NCBI GenBank assembly: GCA_963082975.1
Contig: OY720345.1
Location: forward strand, 10,690,491 to 10,754,490
DNA length: 64,000 nt
DNA from: Labia minor
Taxonomy: Eukaryota; Arthropoda; Insecta; Dermaptera; Spongiphoridae
Reading direction: 5' to 3'
Notes under the pieces: generated by a model
Seen by the model: the letters and a program-made list of their open reading frames with translations, nothing else
Told to the model about the DNA's origin: nothing
Databases searched by the model: none
Position numbers and translations under genes: made by a program
In this document: in pieces, positions 25,529 to 36,605 of the stretch
How positions within the stretch are numbered: the stretch's first letter is position 1
Layout of the letters: each line of letters begins with the position of its first letter

Positions 25529-25788
25529 TTTTTTTAGTCTATTTTAATGAAATTTCAATAAATTTCTTTTCTTATTTATTGTTCATATTTAACAATTCAA
25601 TTATTATGAAAAATAAAATTTATATAGACTCTTGTCTTAGAAATATCTTATTATTCTTTATAATATTTGAATTGGAACTTTTTATAATATTAAGTGTAAA
25701 TTTAACAAAATTTACTTATTTTATTATAAATAATAATATAGATTATATATAGATATATAATAGATATAAAAGATTAGTATGTGGGTTT

Positions 25789-25819
<31 letters not shown>

Positions 25820-26740
25820 GAGGTTGTTGTAGCGTCAGCAGGTTGCTAATTGGTATGAGATACCCAAAAAGAAAGAACTTTTGAGAAAAGGGATTTTACT
25901 CCCTTGTGGAGGTCATTAGCGTGGGTGATCCATCCTTTGTTCTATAAGACTTTAGCTGAATAACAATCACTCTCTTCTAAAATCTCAAAAGTGAAAAAGT
26001 AAAAAAAAAAAAATATTTTTTTTTATTATTTTCAATTCTATCATCGTATCATCGAAATTCCAATGCGATTTTTTTTTCTTTCATAATCACTTACATACAT
26101 AGGAATACACTTGGTTAGGGTTAACAATCGTATTATATAAATAGATATAATGATACTCTGATGAATGATCGTTAACGAAACAATTGCCTTGGGAGGTGGC
26201 TATTGATTTAACAAGAAGATGGCAATGTCTGCATATGAATTCTATCCATCCATCCATCCATCCATCCATGCATTGCCATCAACTACCATATTTATGTATG
26301 CATCACTTCCGACTTGGGCATTTCAATTTCCGAAACTTGGAAAACTACCTTCTCAATCCCCTCCTCTTCCTCCAATTTACTATTATTGATTTCAAACGTC
26401 ACCTGTTTCATGCTAATTTGTTCAAATAGGCATTAAATCAACGCCATTCATTGTTTTTATAATTAGCTGTCGTGCTCATTAATGAGTTTGTTCAATGAAC
26501 AGCCATTGAAAGCATTTTGATTTCGATTTAAATATGAACCATGTTGGTTTTGAGTAAATAAATTAGTTGACGAGCCGTCGCATTTGTCGTGTAATCGGAT
26601 ACACTTGCAAACTGCGAGACATTCATTGTTTTCATTGGACAACACATAACCTCATTCCTCATCTCCTCTCCTCACTCCCCCCTCCACTCATCCTCTGACT
26701 CCTTCTCTCATTTATTCATTTCAGTTTATATTATAGAAAA
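25529..26740. other. Intronic spacer with possible conserved non-coding block
   Basis: No exon recognised. (GA)n at about 25794-25819 and (CATC)n at about 26243-26270. The block at 26463-26660 is less AT-rich and contains the palindrome CTCATTAATGAG (homeodomain-type ATTA sites). Its open frames resemble nothing known. Confidence 0.4.
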
Positions 26741-26769
26741 TTGCTTTCCATTTGAATAAAATCTACTAT

Positions 26770-27030
26770 CTATCTATCGATCTCTGTGGCTCTATGAAAT
26801 TCGAATGTTCTTGGCTGCAGCAACCGCATTTCTCCAATTATCCTTATCCTACACCACTCAACATTTATTCTCTCCAATCTCTCTTACGTCGCTTTCTATA
26901 TTGTCCTTGTTCTTCGAACCCGACGTTTCCCAATTGGTTTCCTCACAAATATATATTTTTCATCAGTCATTCCTCTTTCATTCTTGCCATGTGTCCTGCC
27001 CATCGTAACCTTCTCTCGATTTGAAAAAAA
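26770..27030 (-). pseudogene. Non-LTR retrotransposon 3' coding fragment (copy 1)
   Basis: Matches the region downstream of the RT in the copies at 29130 and 58030. The minus strand reads DVREIGENK then DKDNWRNAVAAAKNIR, the pattern of the C-terminal [GR]RPxxxWxDxVxxDxxxxG...DRxxWRxxVxxAxxxR segment of endonuclease-reverse transcriptase proteins. Broken by stops. Confidence 0.6.
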
Positions 27031-27125
27031 AAATATTTATAATATAATTTCATTCGGAATACGTTTATTATTATTTTTATTATTATTAAAATTATTTGTT
27101 ATTTTATTGATTATATAATTATAGG

Positions 27126-27393
27126 CAGTGGTGTATTGGGAAGGGAACGCGGGGGAACGACGTTCCCTTACCTTTTTTCAGAACCGGAACGCGATCCAAT
27201 ACTTTTTCATATCCCGACAACTCCCACTTAAATCTACTGTTAGAATTTCTTTTTTTGTGTTGGTAAATATTTTGTAAAGTAAGAATAAGAAAAAATAAAA
27301 ACTTATATGGAAAAAAATAGTTTGCTGAATATAGGACTTTTTTTTGCTCCCACTATGCGTTCCCTTACTTCTTATTTTACCAATTCATCACTG
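27126..27393 (+). mobile_element. hAT-type MITE, family H1 copy 1
   Basis: A 268-bp element with ends CAGTGGTGTATTGG / CCAATTCATCACTG and a perfect 8-bp target duplication ATTATAGG on both sides (27118-27125, 27394-27401). The 8-bp duplication and CAGTG ends are hAT hallmarks. No transposase. Confidence 0.9.
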
Positions 27394-27401
27394 ATTATAG
27401 G

Positions 27402-28384
27402 TTATAGGAATAATTATTTAAAAATTTTAATGTCACATTATGGTAAATAATAATTTATTATTCTTATCTTAATTTTAATGATTTAATGGATTATTATAAT
27501 CAAATTGTGCAAGAAATCTAGAATTAAAATTATAAAATAAATTTAATATTATATTTTTTTTTATTTATTAATTATATTTTATTATATTATTATAATTATT
27601 TATTTATTTTTTATTATTTTTTTAATATTATAAACCCTTTTATTATTTCAATCATTGATAGTGTACACTTGGTACAAACATATATGTATAATTGGATACA
27701 TACAAATATTCAATATGCATACTTATTAATAATTTGGTTTAATTTATTGAACACAATGTAGTATAAGGTCCATTTAAATTTGCTATTTGTAAATTCCTAA
27801 TATGTTAGCAAGAGAAATATTTATTAATGGAATACAACAGACAAATGCAATGTACACATTGCTGCACTAATGTTTTAAATCAATTGTATGTGTCTCTTTG
27901 TCTAGTTTAGTGAATGAATGAATGAAAACCAAGCATTAATTTATAGAATCTGTCTAATGAAGGGATTTTTGCCCCCCCCCCCCCCTCTTGTGTGGTATTC
28001 TTTTCTCTTTCACTTATCTTTCTCTCTCTCTCTCCTATTTATTCTTTTAATATGGGATCGTTATGACATGTAAATAGGGAGGTATGTGTGTTTATCGAAT
28101 TGTTTTCTTTTACAATTTGGATCTTTTGTCATTTTAACTACAATTTTATTATAACAAATTTCATAGCATAATAAGATAAGATAAAATTACTTACAGAAAA
28201 TCCATCTAAATTTTTATAAAGAAATAAATATATTTCTATTAACTAATTCATCTTATAGACAAATGAATCATTTATATTAAATCATTAAATTAAATAATCG
28301 AGATGGACATAGATTTAAAGTGTGTTAAATTACTTTTTTGTGAAAATATTCTATTACTAAAATATTTAGAAAAAAAAAAAAAAT
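27402..28384. other. Intronic AT-rich spacer
   Basis: No exon recognised. C run at 27973-27985 and (CT)n at 28020-28034. A stray CATAGCATAATAAGATAAGATAA-type motif at 28163-28185 matches the AT-rich end of family 3. Confidence 0.5.
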
Positions 28385-29034
28385 AATAAGTTGACCCGTG
28401 GCCAGGTCCGAACCGACCGACGGTTTGAAGTAAATTAATTTCCAGCTACAGAAACAATTTCAAATAATTTTAATATATCTATTAATGTAATAAAAAACAG
28501 ATATGGATAGAACATAAATATTTTTAATTTTATTTTATTTATAATATATAGCTGAGGTAGCCGGCGTTACCCGGCGTTACCCGAGGCTGTGACGTCATGA
28601 AGGGCTGGGTGACGTCATATAATTTTAAATTAAGAAAAACATAATGAAGATGATTTTTCCCGAGGATAAAACCAATACATTCGTGGTGATATGTAAAAAA
28701 ATCTCCTCATGTGAAATTTGGTGTGAAAATAACCCTTCCCTTCCTATCGTCGATCGCTAATACTACCACTTCCGGTTTCCGGATTTGAACCAAAAGTTGA
28801 TCAATTCATCCCACTGATGCATTAAGTAAATATACCAAATTTCATCAAAATCAGTTGAGCCGTTCAGGCTGTACACATCTATACGGACGGACGGACGGAC
28901 GGACGGACGGACAGACATCATGCTAAAAATACTTTTTTCTGTTAAGAAAATGCATGATTCGTGGAGATATGTAAAAATCTCCACATGTGAAATTTGGTGT
29001 GAAAACAATACCTCCCTTACTATCGTCGGTCGGT
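28385..29034 (-). mobile_element. Family 1 element, complete reference copy
   Basis: 650 bp. On the plus strand it runs AATAAGTTGACC, hairpin, GACCGACGG, TGACGTCA palindromes, core (inverted), (GGAC)n, ATGCTAAAAATACTTTTTTCTG, GTGGAGAT...ATCTCCAC hairpin, and GTCGGTCGGT. The T6 site that is interrupted elsewhere is intact here. An apparent 105-codon minus-strand frame (28763-29080) is repeat sequence. Confidence 0.88.
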
Positions 29035-29129
29035 AAAAAAATATTAATTTGAACATCGAACCCAATTTATGGGTATGCATTAGTTTTTATAAAATTATAA
29101 TATTTGTATGTAGGATATAAAAAACTTAA

Positions 29130-29780
29130 ATTTACAATATATTATCTATCTATCTCTGTGGCTCTAAGGAACTCGAAAGTTGTTAGCCGTAGCACCCACA
29201 TTACTCCAAACGTCCTTATCCTGCACCACTCCCATCCAACTTTTATTCTCTCCAATCTCTCTCACGCCCCGTCCAACTTTATCCACCCAACACGTCTTCC
29301 TAATCGGACTCCCCATCAATACACCCTTCGTCATTCTTTCTTCTCCCATTCTAGCCACGTGCCTTGCTCATCACAGCCTTCTTGATTTTATTTCTTAATT
29401 ACTATGTCTGGAGATTCATAGAATTCATGCAATTTCTCCGTCTCCGCTATTCCCCGGTGATCTTATCATTCATTCTTTGGCTTATAAATGCTGCGAAGAA
29501 TTCATTGTCAAATACTCTAAATCTAATCTCGTCTCACAGGGTCATTGACCATGCCTCTCACCCATATATAATAAAACAGGCAAGATAATTGTTTTATATA
29601 TTTTAATTTTTGCCTCCTTTGATAATAATTTTGATGAGATAAGCCCCTTTACTGCATGATAACAGGCGTTACCCGATTGCAAAATCGATTTAAATTCTTC
29701 TCAAATATTCTATATTATCTTTCGTAATTACAGAATTTAAGTATTTAAATTTTTCGAAATTTTCAAATTTTACGTTTTGT
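29130..29780 (-). pseudogene. Non-LTR retrotransposon RT C-terminal fragment (copy 2)
   Basis: The minus strand encodes the RT thumb segment (SSKLLSKEAKIKIYKTIIL, then PVLLY; family pattern KLLSxxTKLxIYKTxIxPVLLYG) and, about 300 bases on, DKVGRGVREIGENKSW and DKDVWSNVGATANNFRVP. Several stops and frameshifts. Same region as 58030-58590, so both are probably 5'-truncated insertions. Confidence 0.75.
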
Positions 29781-30631
29781 ATGGTAAGACATTGTGTATT
29801 AATACGGTTTCTCTCTGTTACTAAATATTTTGTCTATTTACGATATTAAAAAAATGTTTTGTTTTGTTTAGAAAAATTATTCGAATGAATTATTATTAAA
29901 AAATATAAATAATTATTTAATATTTAATAAAGTAGGTATTCATAATAGATTAATAATTCAATTAAATTATGTTCTATCGATAGAAAAAAAACAACTTTTC
30001 AAGAAGGTTTCAACTTATCTTTATTTTACTAAAGAAAAGTACAAAATTATTTATTTATTTTCCTCGAGTTATTATAAAGATCAACTTTTCTCAAAACTTA
30101 GCTTTCTAAGGAATTAAGATATACTTTCTCATTTGAAAGTTTAATTTAATATACATAGGTATATAATATCAAAAATTTTTAATTAATTATTTAATCTTTA
30201 ATGAAAACAAACATTTCAAGTGTTTTCAAAATATGTATAAAAAATAGAAAATAAATTGCATAACTTATTTTCATTAAATCAATTTTTATTTATTTTTATT
30301 TATTTTTACTTTTGTTTGTAATAATTAAAAAATATACCTACATATATAGAAATGTTAAAAGAAATGGTAACAATATATTTAGTAAATTAAAGATATACAT
30401 TGAAAATTCTATTTTTTTTATTATATGAAATTATATAATTAGTATCTTTATGTAAAATTATAATTTAAAGAATTATAAGGAGACTATAAATTACTATACT
30501 TTATAGAAAATATTTATACTTTCATATGCGTGAAATGTATAAAATATTTTATATAATATTATAAATTATATAATAAACACGTATAAAGATAGAAAATAAA
30601 TCCCCCTTTTTTTCATTTTAATAAAATAAAG
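29781..30631. other. Intronic AT-rich spacer
   Basis: Nothing recognised beyond low-complexity AT sequence. Confidence 0.5.
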
Positions 30632-30790
30632 TATCTGGAACACCGAGCTATCGCTCGACCCTTTAACAAATTTATACAATTTATTATTATAAACTTTAAA
30701 AATTTTACAATTTTTTAATTATTTATTACAATTGTTAAATGGGTTTCCTAAAATGGTACAAATTAATTAAAATAACTTGATTTTCATTTC
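30632..30790 (-). mobile_element. Family 3 (Helitron-like) fragment
   Basis: ATCTGGAACACCGAGCTATC, CGCTCGACCCTTTAAC and the AT-rich stretch after it match 12525-12700. Confidence 0.5.
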
Positions 30791-31289
30791 AAGATGAAGA
30801 ATATATTCAAATTTACTTAATAAAATAAAATATTGATTCTATATTATATATATATTCATATATACGTTGTTATAATTAGTAGGCTTAAGTTTTATATTTT
30901 TCAAAGTAGCAATAGCTTAAAGACTGTTTCGACCAAGGATTACTAGATTACTACTGATAATAATATAAATTCTGAAATTATATTGACACCTGTACTTGTC
31001 TATATTTAAAGGAGAATTAAGAAAGGAGGTTATATTTGTTTCTTTTTATTTATAATAATGAAATATCATTTATATTATTTATAATTTATTCTAAAAGGCT
31101 CATTGTAATTAATATAATATAATTTAATATTATTAGATCAAATTTATTCAACATTTTATTTGAAATAAGATAAACTTTAATTATCATTTTAAATGAATAT
31201 CAATTAAAGATAAAAAATATTTTAAAAAGTTTCTTCATTTATAATTGTTCATATGTATTATATGTTGCTAATTTCATGGATAATTTTTT

Positions 31290-31930
31290 TTTTTATTTTT
31301 GATAGGGGAACGATAAATATGTTTTGTAATTTTATTCTAAAATAAATATTTTTAATTTGATTTCGAAATTAAATTAAAATTTTTAAAAAATTTTAATTAT
31401 AAAAATTATTAATACAATATCAATTAAAAAAGTATATGACGGAAGGTAAATTCAGTAATGTATTGGTAAAATAAGATGTAAGGAAACGCATAGTGAGAGC
31501 AAAAAAAAGTCCTATTTTCAGCAAACTAATTTTTATCCATAAAAATTTTTATTTTTTCCTATTCTTACTATACTAAATATTAACAAACACAAAAATATAA
31601 ATTCTAACAGTTTAAGTGGGAGTTGTCGGGACATGAAAAAGTAATGGAACACGTTCCGGTTCTGAAATAAAAGTTAAGGTAACGTCTTTCCCCCGTATTC
31701 CCCTCCCAATACACCACTGGGCAAATTTAAATATGGATCATGTCATTTAAAATTAATATTTTAAATTAAAAAAAAAGGTATAGATCATTTTTTAGGAGGC
31801 TTAAACAATTATAGACCGATTTTTATTTATAAAAATTATCTATGGTGTAAATTTCAAAAAAATCCTTAGAGCGATTTAATATCTCAAAAATATATATATA
31901 TATATATCATTTTTGTTAGTATAATAAAAT
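31290..31930 (-). mobile_element. Family 3 (Helitron-like), diverged 5' part split by a hAT MITE
   Basis: AAATATTTTTAATTTGATTTCGAAATTAAAT, AAAAAATCCTTAGAGCGATTT and TTAGTATAATAAAATCAGAT are diverged versions of the motif order at 13700-14010 and 39640-39959. The hAT MITE at 31453-31719 is inserted within it. Confidence 0.5.
31453..31719 (-). mobile_element. hAT-type MITE, family H1 copy 2
   Basis: 267 bp, reverse complement of the element at 27126-27393 with substitutions. Ends CAGTAATGTATTGG / CCAATACACCACTG. Flanking octamers GGTAAATT and GGCAAATT differ at one base, as expected for an aged 8-bp duplication. Confidence 0.88.
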
Positions 31931-32182
31931 CAGATAATGTATTAATAAAATTTTCAATTTTAAAAATAAAATAAAATATACATAAGTACATTTAATAGTT
32001 TCATAAAAACAATTTATTAAAAATTTTATTTATTTATTTTATTTTATTTTAACTTACTAACTGTTGTGTGTGACAAGTTTTTTCATTTCAATTTTCATTT
32101 TTATTAATCTTAAAGAAGAGTTTTTAATTATAAAAAATAAATTAAATATTATCATCTATTTATAATTAATATTCATATTTAT

Positions 32183-32383
32183 TTATTTTTTCAAGTTGTT
32201 TCTTAATTGAAATGAAAATACCAATTGAAACATCTTCCTTATGAATAGGACTTGTTCATTTGTCTTATCAACAAATACAGATAGTATATTTAATTTACTA
32301 TTCAAATTATATTTTATTACATAGAAAAAATTACTCTTCCCCTTTCTAATTCCATGCCATAATGTTTTATTTAAACTTTCCAT
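32183..32383 (-). CDS. Short repeat-associated open frame of unknown function
   Basis: 66 codons from a true ATG (MESLNKTLWHGIRK...). The second copy at 51351 has the same frame with a 3-base in-frame deletion (GIRKGKSN versus RIRKKSN) and Tyr-to-Phe; the remainder is identical. Lys/Asn/Phe-rich, no signal peptide or known motif. It may simply be AT-rich repeat sequence; preservation of the frame is the only support for coding. Confidence 0.25.
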   Translation of the reverse strand: MESLNKTLWHGIRKGKSNFFYVIKYNLNSKLNILSVFVDKTNEQVLFIRKMFQLVFSFQLRNNLKK

Positions 32384-32583
32384 TAGGAAAGTTAGTTTTG
32401 TTTTTCTTTTTTTTAAATATTAAACTTTTCAATTCCATATGTTATCGTAGAAATATTCCAGGCTTATTCATATTATTATTAGTTTATTCTACATTAGAAT
32501 TGAAAAATAATACTCCTATGTATTATTATTTTGTAAGATTTTAATAACAAATAATTAATTTATTTAAAATAAAAGAAAAAAAA

Positions 32584-33173
32584 GCTGGAGTGTCTCCACT
32601 CGACTATCTCGAAAATTAGAATAAGATTAAATAACATAATATATTATATTGAAATTAAATTTAATTAATTATAAATTAAAATTAATAAATAATATTTATT
32701 AAACCAGCGCATGTTTGGCTCTTTGTTGATGGCTCGTGATTTGCAGTGTTAAAAAATTAATTCTGGTACTTTCAGCTATTCAATCAAGCTGAAATTCTAT
32801 ATATAGCAGTTTTATACAATTTTTAATCATGTGAAAAACTATCAAACATCTATCTTTCTTTTTATGGTCACTTTAGAGGAAAAAAAATCAAAACGTTGTA
32901 GGTAATGACCCTCTTCCGGTTGAGGTACATTTCTCAAAAGTTGATAGAAAACTACGAATTTTGAATAATGCCAGTATACCAAATTTCATGATTTTAGCTC
33001 AAACCGTTGTTTTTGCGTTATCTTGTCTACATACACACATATATACACACACACACAGACCTTTTTCTCAACCTTAGTGAAAATGATTCAGGAACCTTCA
33101 AAACGTATAAAAACATCAAAATATCAACATCGAAATTTTTTTGTGATCGCAATACTATCTCTGGAGAGATAGT
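32584..33173 (-). mobile_element. Family 2 element, copy g
   Basis: Plus strand: GCTGGAGTGTCTCCACTC hairpin after an A run, ACTATCTCG, core inverted (TTGATAGAAAACTACGAATT), (CA)n at 33043-33058, then GGAGAGATAGT and A6. The CACGTGACG box is deleted here. Confidence 0.75.
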
Positions 33174-33494
33174 AAAAAATTACTAATGTATCAATAGTTA
33201 TCTCATTTATCATTTTATAAAATAGTCAAGTAAAAGCTCCTTTCTATTTTGTGTAATTAATTACATTAATTTTCTTTAATAATGAACGAATTGAATTGAT
33301 CGTTTGCGAAAGTTAGATGAATGATCTCTTTTGGAATCTCGGACGAAATATGTTCCAACAAATATTCTCTTAATACATTAATGGAATTGCGCTAGGCAGA
33401 TGATCTCGAGAGCAGCTGGGCTAAGGCCTTTCAAATGAATCCTCCCCCTCCCCACTTGATTAACTTGTACAAATATTTCAAATGAACACTTTAC

Positions 33495-33539
<45 letters not shown>

Positions 33540-34209
33540 TAGATAGATAAAGTATTTGGTAATTCAACAGAGTTTAAATGAATGAAGCAGTTAAAATTAT
33601 ATGTAAATTTAATATAGTTTCATTCTCTTAATTGAGGGTTCAATCAAGGTGATTGTATTTTAAATTTATTTTCATATTATTCAATTACTTTTATTATTTC
33701 AGATGATAAATTTTTCAAATAGAACAATTTCATTTAGAAATCAAATTTGTATAATTTTTTTTTTATTCTTTCTAAATTTCAAATTCAATTAAAATTAATT
33801 TAATTTTATATAATGTCTTCATTTATTTAACTAATGACCCATCCAGAATAATTTAAATGATTTAAAATTCTCAATTGTGGGCTAATGTGTTATTCAAATT
33901 ATCATTTACAGTTTTAGACAAAAAAACAAAAACATGAGAGCAATTATAGTCAAAAGAAAAAGCAATCGTTTCGTTTTTCATTTTTTTCGAAGTTGCGTCA
34001 CTGTTTAATTAGTACTAATTTTCACTGTGCGTCGTTAGATTTTTGAGGTTGAGTTGTTTTGGGTTCGAGTCTTTAATTTTATTTTTTGGAAATTTTTTAA
34101 AATTTTATTTTTTTCCCTGGAAGGATATCCCAGAATGTACATCAAGATGATATGTTTTGTGGAAAATTAAGTGGAGTATTGAGTGAAAAATTAAATTCAA
34201 TGTGTAACT
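33174..34209. other. Intronic spacer with one less AT-rich block
   Basis: No exon recognised. Block 33296-33470 (GATGATCTCGAGAGCAGCTG and neighbours) is unusually GC-rich for this intron and may be conserved non-coding. (AT)n at 33501-33536. Confidence 0.4.
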
Positions 34210-34789
34210 CAGTGATTCTCAACCTTTTCTTTCCTTTTAACGGTTTAACAATTTGGCGGCACACAAAAGAAAAAGATAAGTGTAAAAGTTTACCATAGTG
34301 AAAAAAGTGGTCCCAAAAACGGTTTACCTTTTTTTTTTTATAACCATATTGAAAAAATTTAGAAAATCGGAAATGTTTAAGACAGTGTTTTCCAACCTGT
34401 GGGCGCACCCCCCTGGAGGGCGCGAGGCTGTTGTAAAAGGTATTAGAACCAATTTCAAGTGCGTACGAAGGCAATTCAAGTGCCTGCAAACTTTAGAAAA
34501 TTTTCGATTTTTTTTTCAGTTTTTTTTTCAATATGGTTCTAAAAATAAAAGTCAGATGATTTTGTGATGCTCTGAACCATGCCCCACCCCTGTTGTTATA
34601 TTATTTCAGGAATTAGATTAGATCTGGCGCCGGTCCGAAAGGTTGGAAACCACTGGTTTAAGAGAAAAAGGTTTTACTTTTTATTTTTTACCAAATTTAA
34701 AAATTTTTGAAAAAAAGTCAGAAATGTTTAAGAGCCTCATAATCTCGCGGCACACTAAAGTGCCGCGGCACAGTGGTTGAGAATCACTG
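34210..34789. mobile_element. hAT-type MITE, family H2 copy 1, interrupted by H3
   Basis: Ends CAGTGATTCTCAACC and GGTTGAGAATCACTG. Internal GGCGGCACACAAA and GCGGCACACTAAAGTGCCGC match the shorter copy at 36358-36605. Flanks TGTAACT / TGTAACC are a degenerate duplication. Element H3 (34383-34655) is inserted in the middle, so H2 is the older insertion. Confidence 0.85.
34383..34655. mobile_element. hAT-type MITE, family H3, nested in H2
   Basis: 273 bp, ends CAGTGTTTTCCAACCTG and CCGAAAGGTTGGAAACCACTG-like, with a perfect 8-bp duplication GTTTAAGA (34375-34382, 34656-34663). Removing it and one octamer restores the H2 sequence AAATGTTTAAGAG seen at 36358-36605. Internal motifs recur inverted in 62642-62979. 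Confidence 0.9.
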
Positions 34790-34906
34790 TGTAACCAAAC
34801 AATATTTAAAAATTTTTTTTACTAGTGAGGTGATCCCAAATTTTGTAAATAGAGTATTTTGTAATTTTAATTAATCAATTCATTATTATTTATTTTATTT
34901 ATAATT

Positions 34907-35538
34907 ACCGACCGACGATAGTAAGGGAGGTATTGTTTTCACACCAAATTTCAAATGTGGAGATTTTTACATATCTCCACGAATCATGCATTTTCTAAAC
35001 AGAAAAAAGTATTTTTAGCATGATGTCTGTCCGTCCGTCTGTCCGTCCGTCCGTATAGATGTGTACAGCCTGAACGGCTCAACCGATTTTGATGAAATTT
35101 GGTATATTTACTTAATGCATCAGTGGGATGAATTGATCAACTTTTGGTGCAATTCCGGAAACCGGAAGTGGTAGTATTAGCGATCGACGATAGGAAGGAA
35201 AGGGTTATTTTCACACCAAAGGAGATTTTTTTATATATCACCACGAATCATGCACTTTGTATTGGTTTTATCCTCGAGAAAAGTCATATTTATTAGTTTT
35301 TTCTTGATTTAAAATTATATGACGTCATCCAGCCATTCATGACGTCACAGCCTGGTCTTGCATATATATTATAAATAAAATAAAGTTAAAAATGTTTATA
35401 TTTATTATTTATGTATCCATATCTGTTTTTTATTACATTAATAGATATATTAAAATTATTTGAAATTGTTTCTGTAGCTGGAAATTAATTTATTTCAAAC
35501 AGTCGGTCGGTTCGGACCTGGCCACAGGTCAACTTATT
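34907..35538 (+). mobile_element. Family 1 element, complete copy
   Basis: 632 bp from ACCGACCGACGATAG to CAGGTCAACTTATT. A short (CCGT)n array, intact AACGG-N13-GATGAAATTTGGTA-N31-ATCAACTTTTG-N15-CCGGAAG core, TGACGTCA twice, GTCGGTCGGT and terminal hairpin. The left flank is AATT, not a T5 run, which places the 5' border exactly at ACCGACC. It lies 275 bp from the CSGALNACT catalytic exon. Confidence 0.9.
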
Positions 35539-35812
35539 ATAATGTTTACTTTGTTCAATTTTCTTTTTAAAAAGTAGTATTTCGTAACCGTGGAACTTTA
35601 CATGGTTTGCTTTAGAAAATCTTAATACACTTTCAATTTGCGTCGTGTTTTTTAGAAAGTAAAGTATTCGTGTGTTTATAAGTAAATGCATATATTATAT
35701 TTATTTATTATTCTATAGATATAATATAAAAAGTTACATTGTAAATAAATCTTGATGTTCACATTCGCATTCAAAACATTTACAATTTATTATATCAATA
35801 GTCAATACTTAC

Positions 35813-36186
35813 CGATATTGGCAGGTCATCCCGTAGCCGAAATCCCTCCAAAAGCCCGTATCCCTTGAGATAACTAATTGATCGGTTTCCGGTGGTATTT
35901 GCTTTCCTTGTAATGTATACACCACATGCGGATTATATAAACTAAACACCACTGGATAATACACTTTTTGTCCAGGTTCTGTATTCCATCGACACCTGTC
36001 CAAAAACCTTGCACTAAACACGATATCCACGTCACAGAGAAATAAAAGAATATCCTTTCCGGTGTTAATAGAACCACCCGGCCACTGTGTTTCAGCACCA
36101 ACACGTAAACCTTTCGATCTTGAAAATGTCTCGTTCAACGCGAGAAGACGAAAATTTGATGGAGTAGCACCACTATTTCGAGTCAT
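35813..36186 (-). CDS. CSGALNACT: CSGALNACT exon (catalytic core with DVD motif)
   Basis: Third visible exon. The acceptor is TTTGATTACAG and the donor TATCG|GTAAGT; it is 374 bases long, enters in phase 0 and leaves two bases into an Arg codon. The product contains [11 protein letters not shown], the DxD-type metal-binding motif in [22 protein letters not shown], the acidic-basic [22 protein letters not shown] segment, and conserved Cys residues. All are diagnostic of the CSGALNACT branch of the CHSY/CSGALNACT glycosyltransferases. No stops or frameshifts interrupt it, so the copy looks functional. The ATG at the exon start is an internal Met, not an initiation site, because the acceptor lies directly before it and the frame joins the upstream exon. 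Confidence 0.95.
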
Positions 36187-36357
36187 CTGTAATCAAATCA
36201 TTTTTTATTATACTTATTATTAATTAATGAATTCTTTGCATTTCAATTTAAAACATATAATATCATATTTATTAATAATTCATTAATTAGTGTATACGTA
36301 TCATAGTCATGATATTTTTTTTTGGTTATGGGAAAAAAAAAATTTAATTACTTAGGT

Positions 36358-36605
36358 CAGTGATTCTCAACATTTTTTTTTTTTACCGCGGCACACTTTT
36401 AACGGTTTAACAATTTGGCGGCACACAAAGAAAAAGATAAGTGTAAAAGTTTACCATATTGAAAAAATGTAGAAGAACCAAATTGAAAAAAATTATAAAA
36501 AAAAGTCGGAAATGTTTAAGAGCCTCATTTGTAATAATTTTGCGAGACATTTGGGTAATCTCGCGGCAAACCAAAGTGCCGCGGCACAGTGGTTGAGAAT
36601 CACTG
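36358..36605. mobile_element. hAT-type MITE, family H2 copy 2
   Basis: 248 bp with ends CAGTGATTCTCAAC and GTTGAGAATCACTG and a perfect 8-bp target duplication ACTTAGGT on both sides. Intronic, 170 bp upstream of the catalytic exon in transcript terms. Confidence 0.92.

Larger units (their letters stand above)
31931..33173 (-). repeat. 1.2-kb repeated module, copy 1 (paralogous to 51111-52300)
   Basis: From GATAATGTATTAATAAAATT through a 66-codon minus-strand frame to the adjoining family 2 element. The non-family-2 part (31931-32583) is nearly identical to 51111-51747, while the family 2 parts are less alike. It is either a segmental duplication or a larger uncharacterised mobile element whose end carries family 2. 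Confidence 0.7.

Noticed and set aside
28763-29080. 105-codon minus-strand frame as a gene
   Set aside because: It lies entirely in a family 1 element; equivalent positions in other copies are frameshifted, and the Pro-Ser-Val-Arg repeats come from the (GGAC)n microsatellite.
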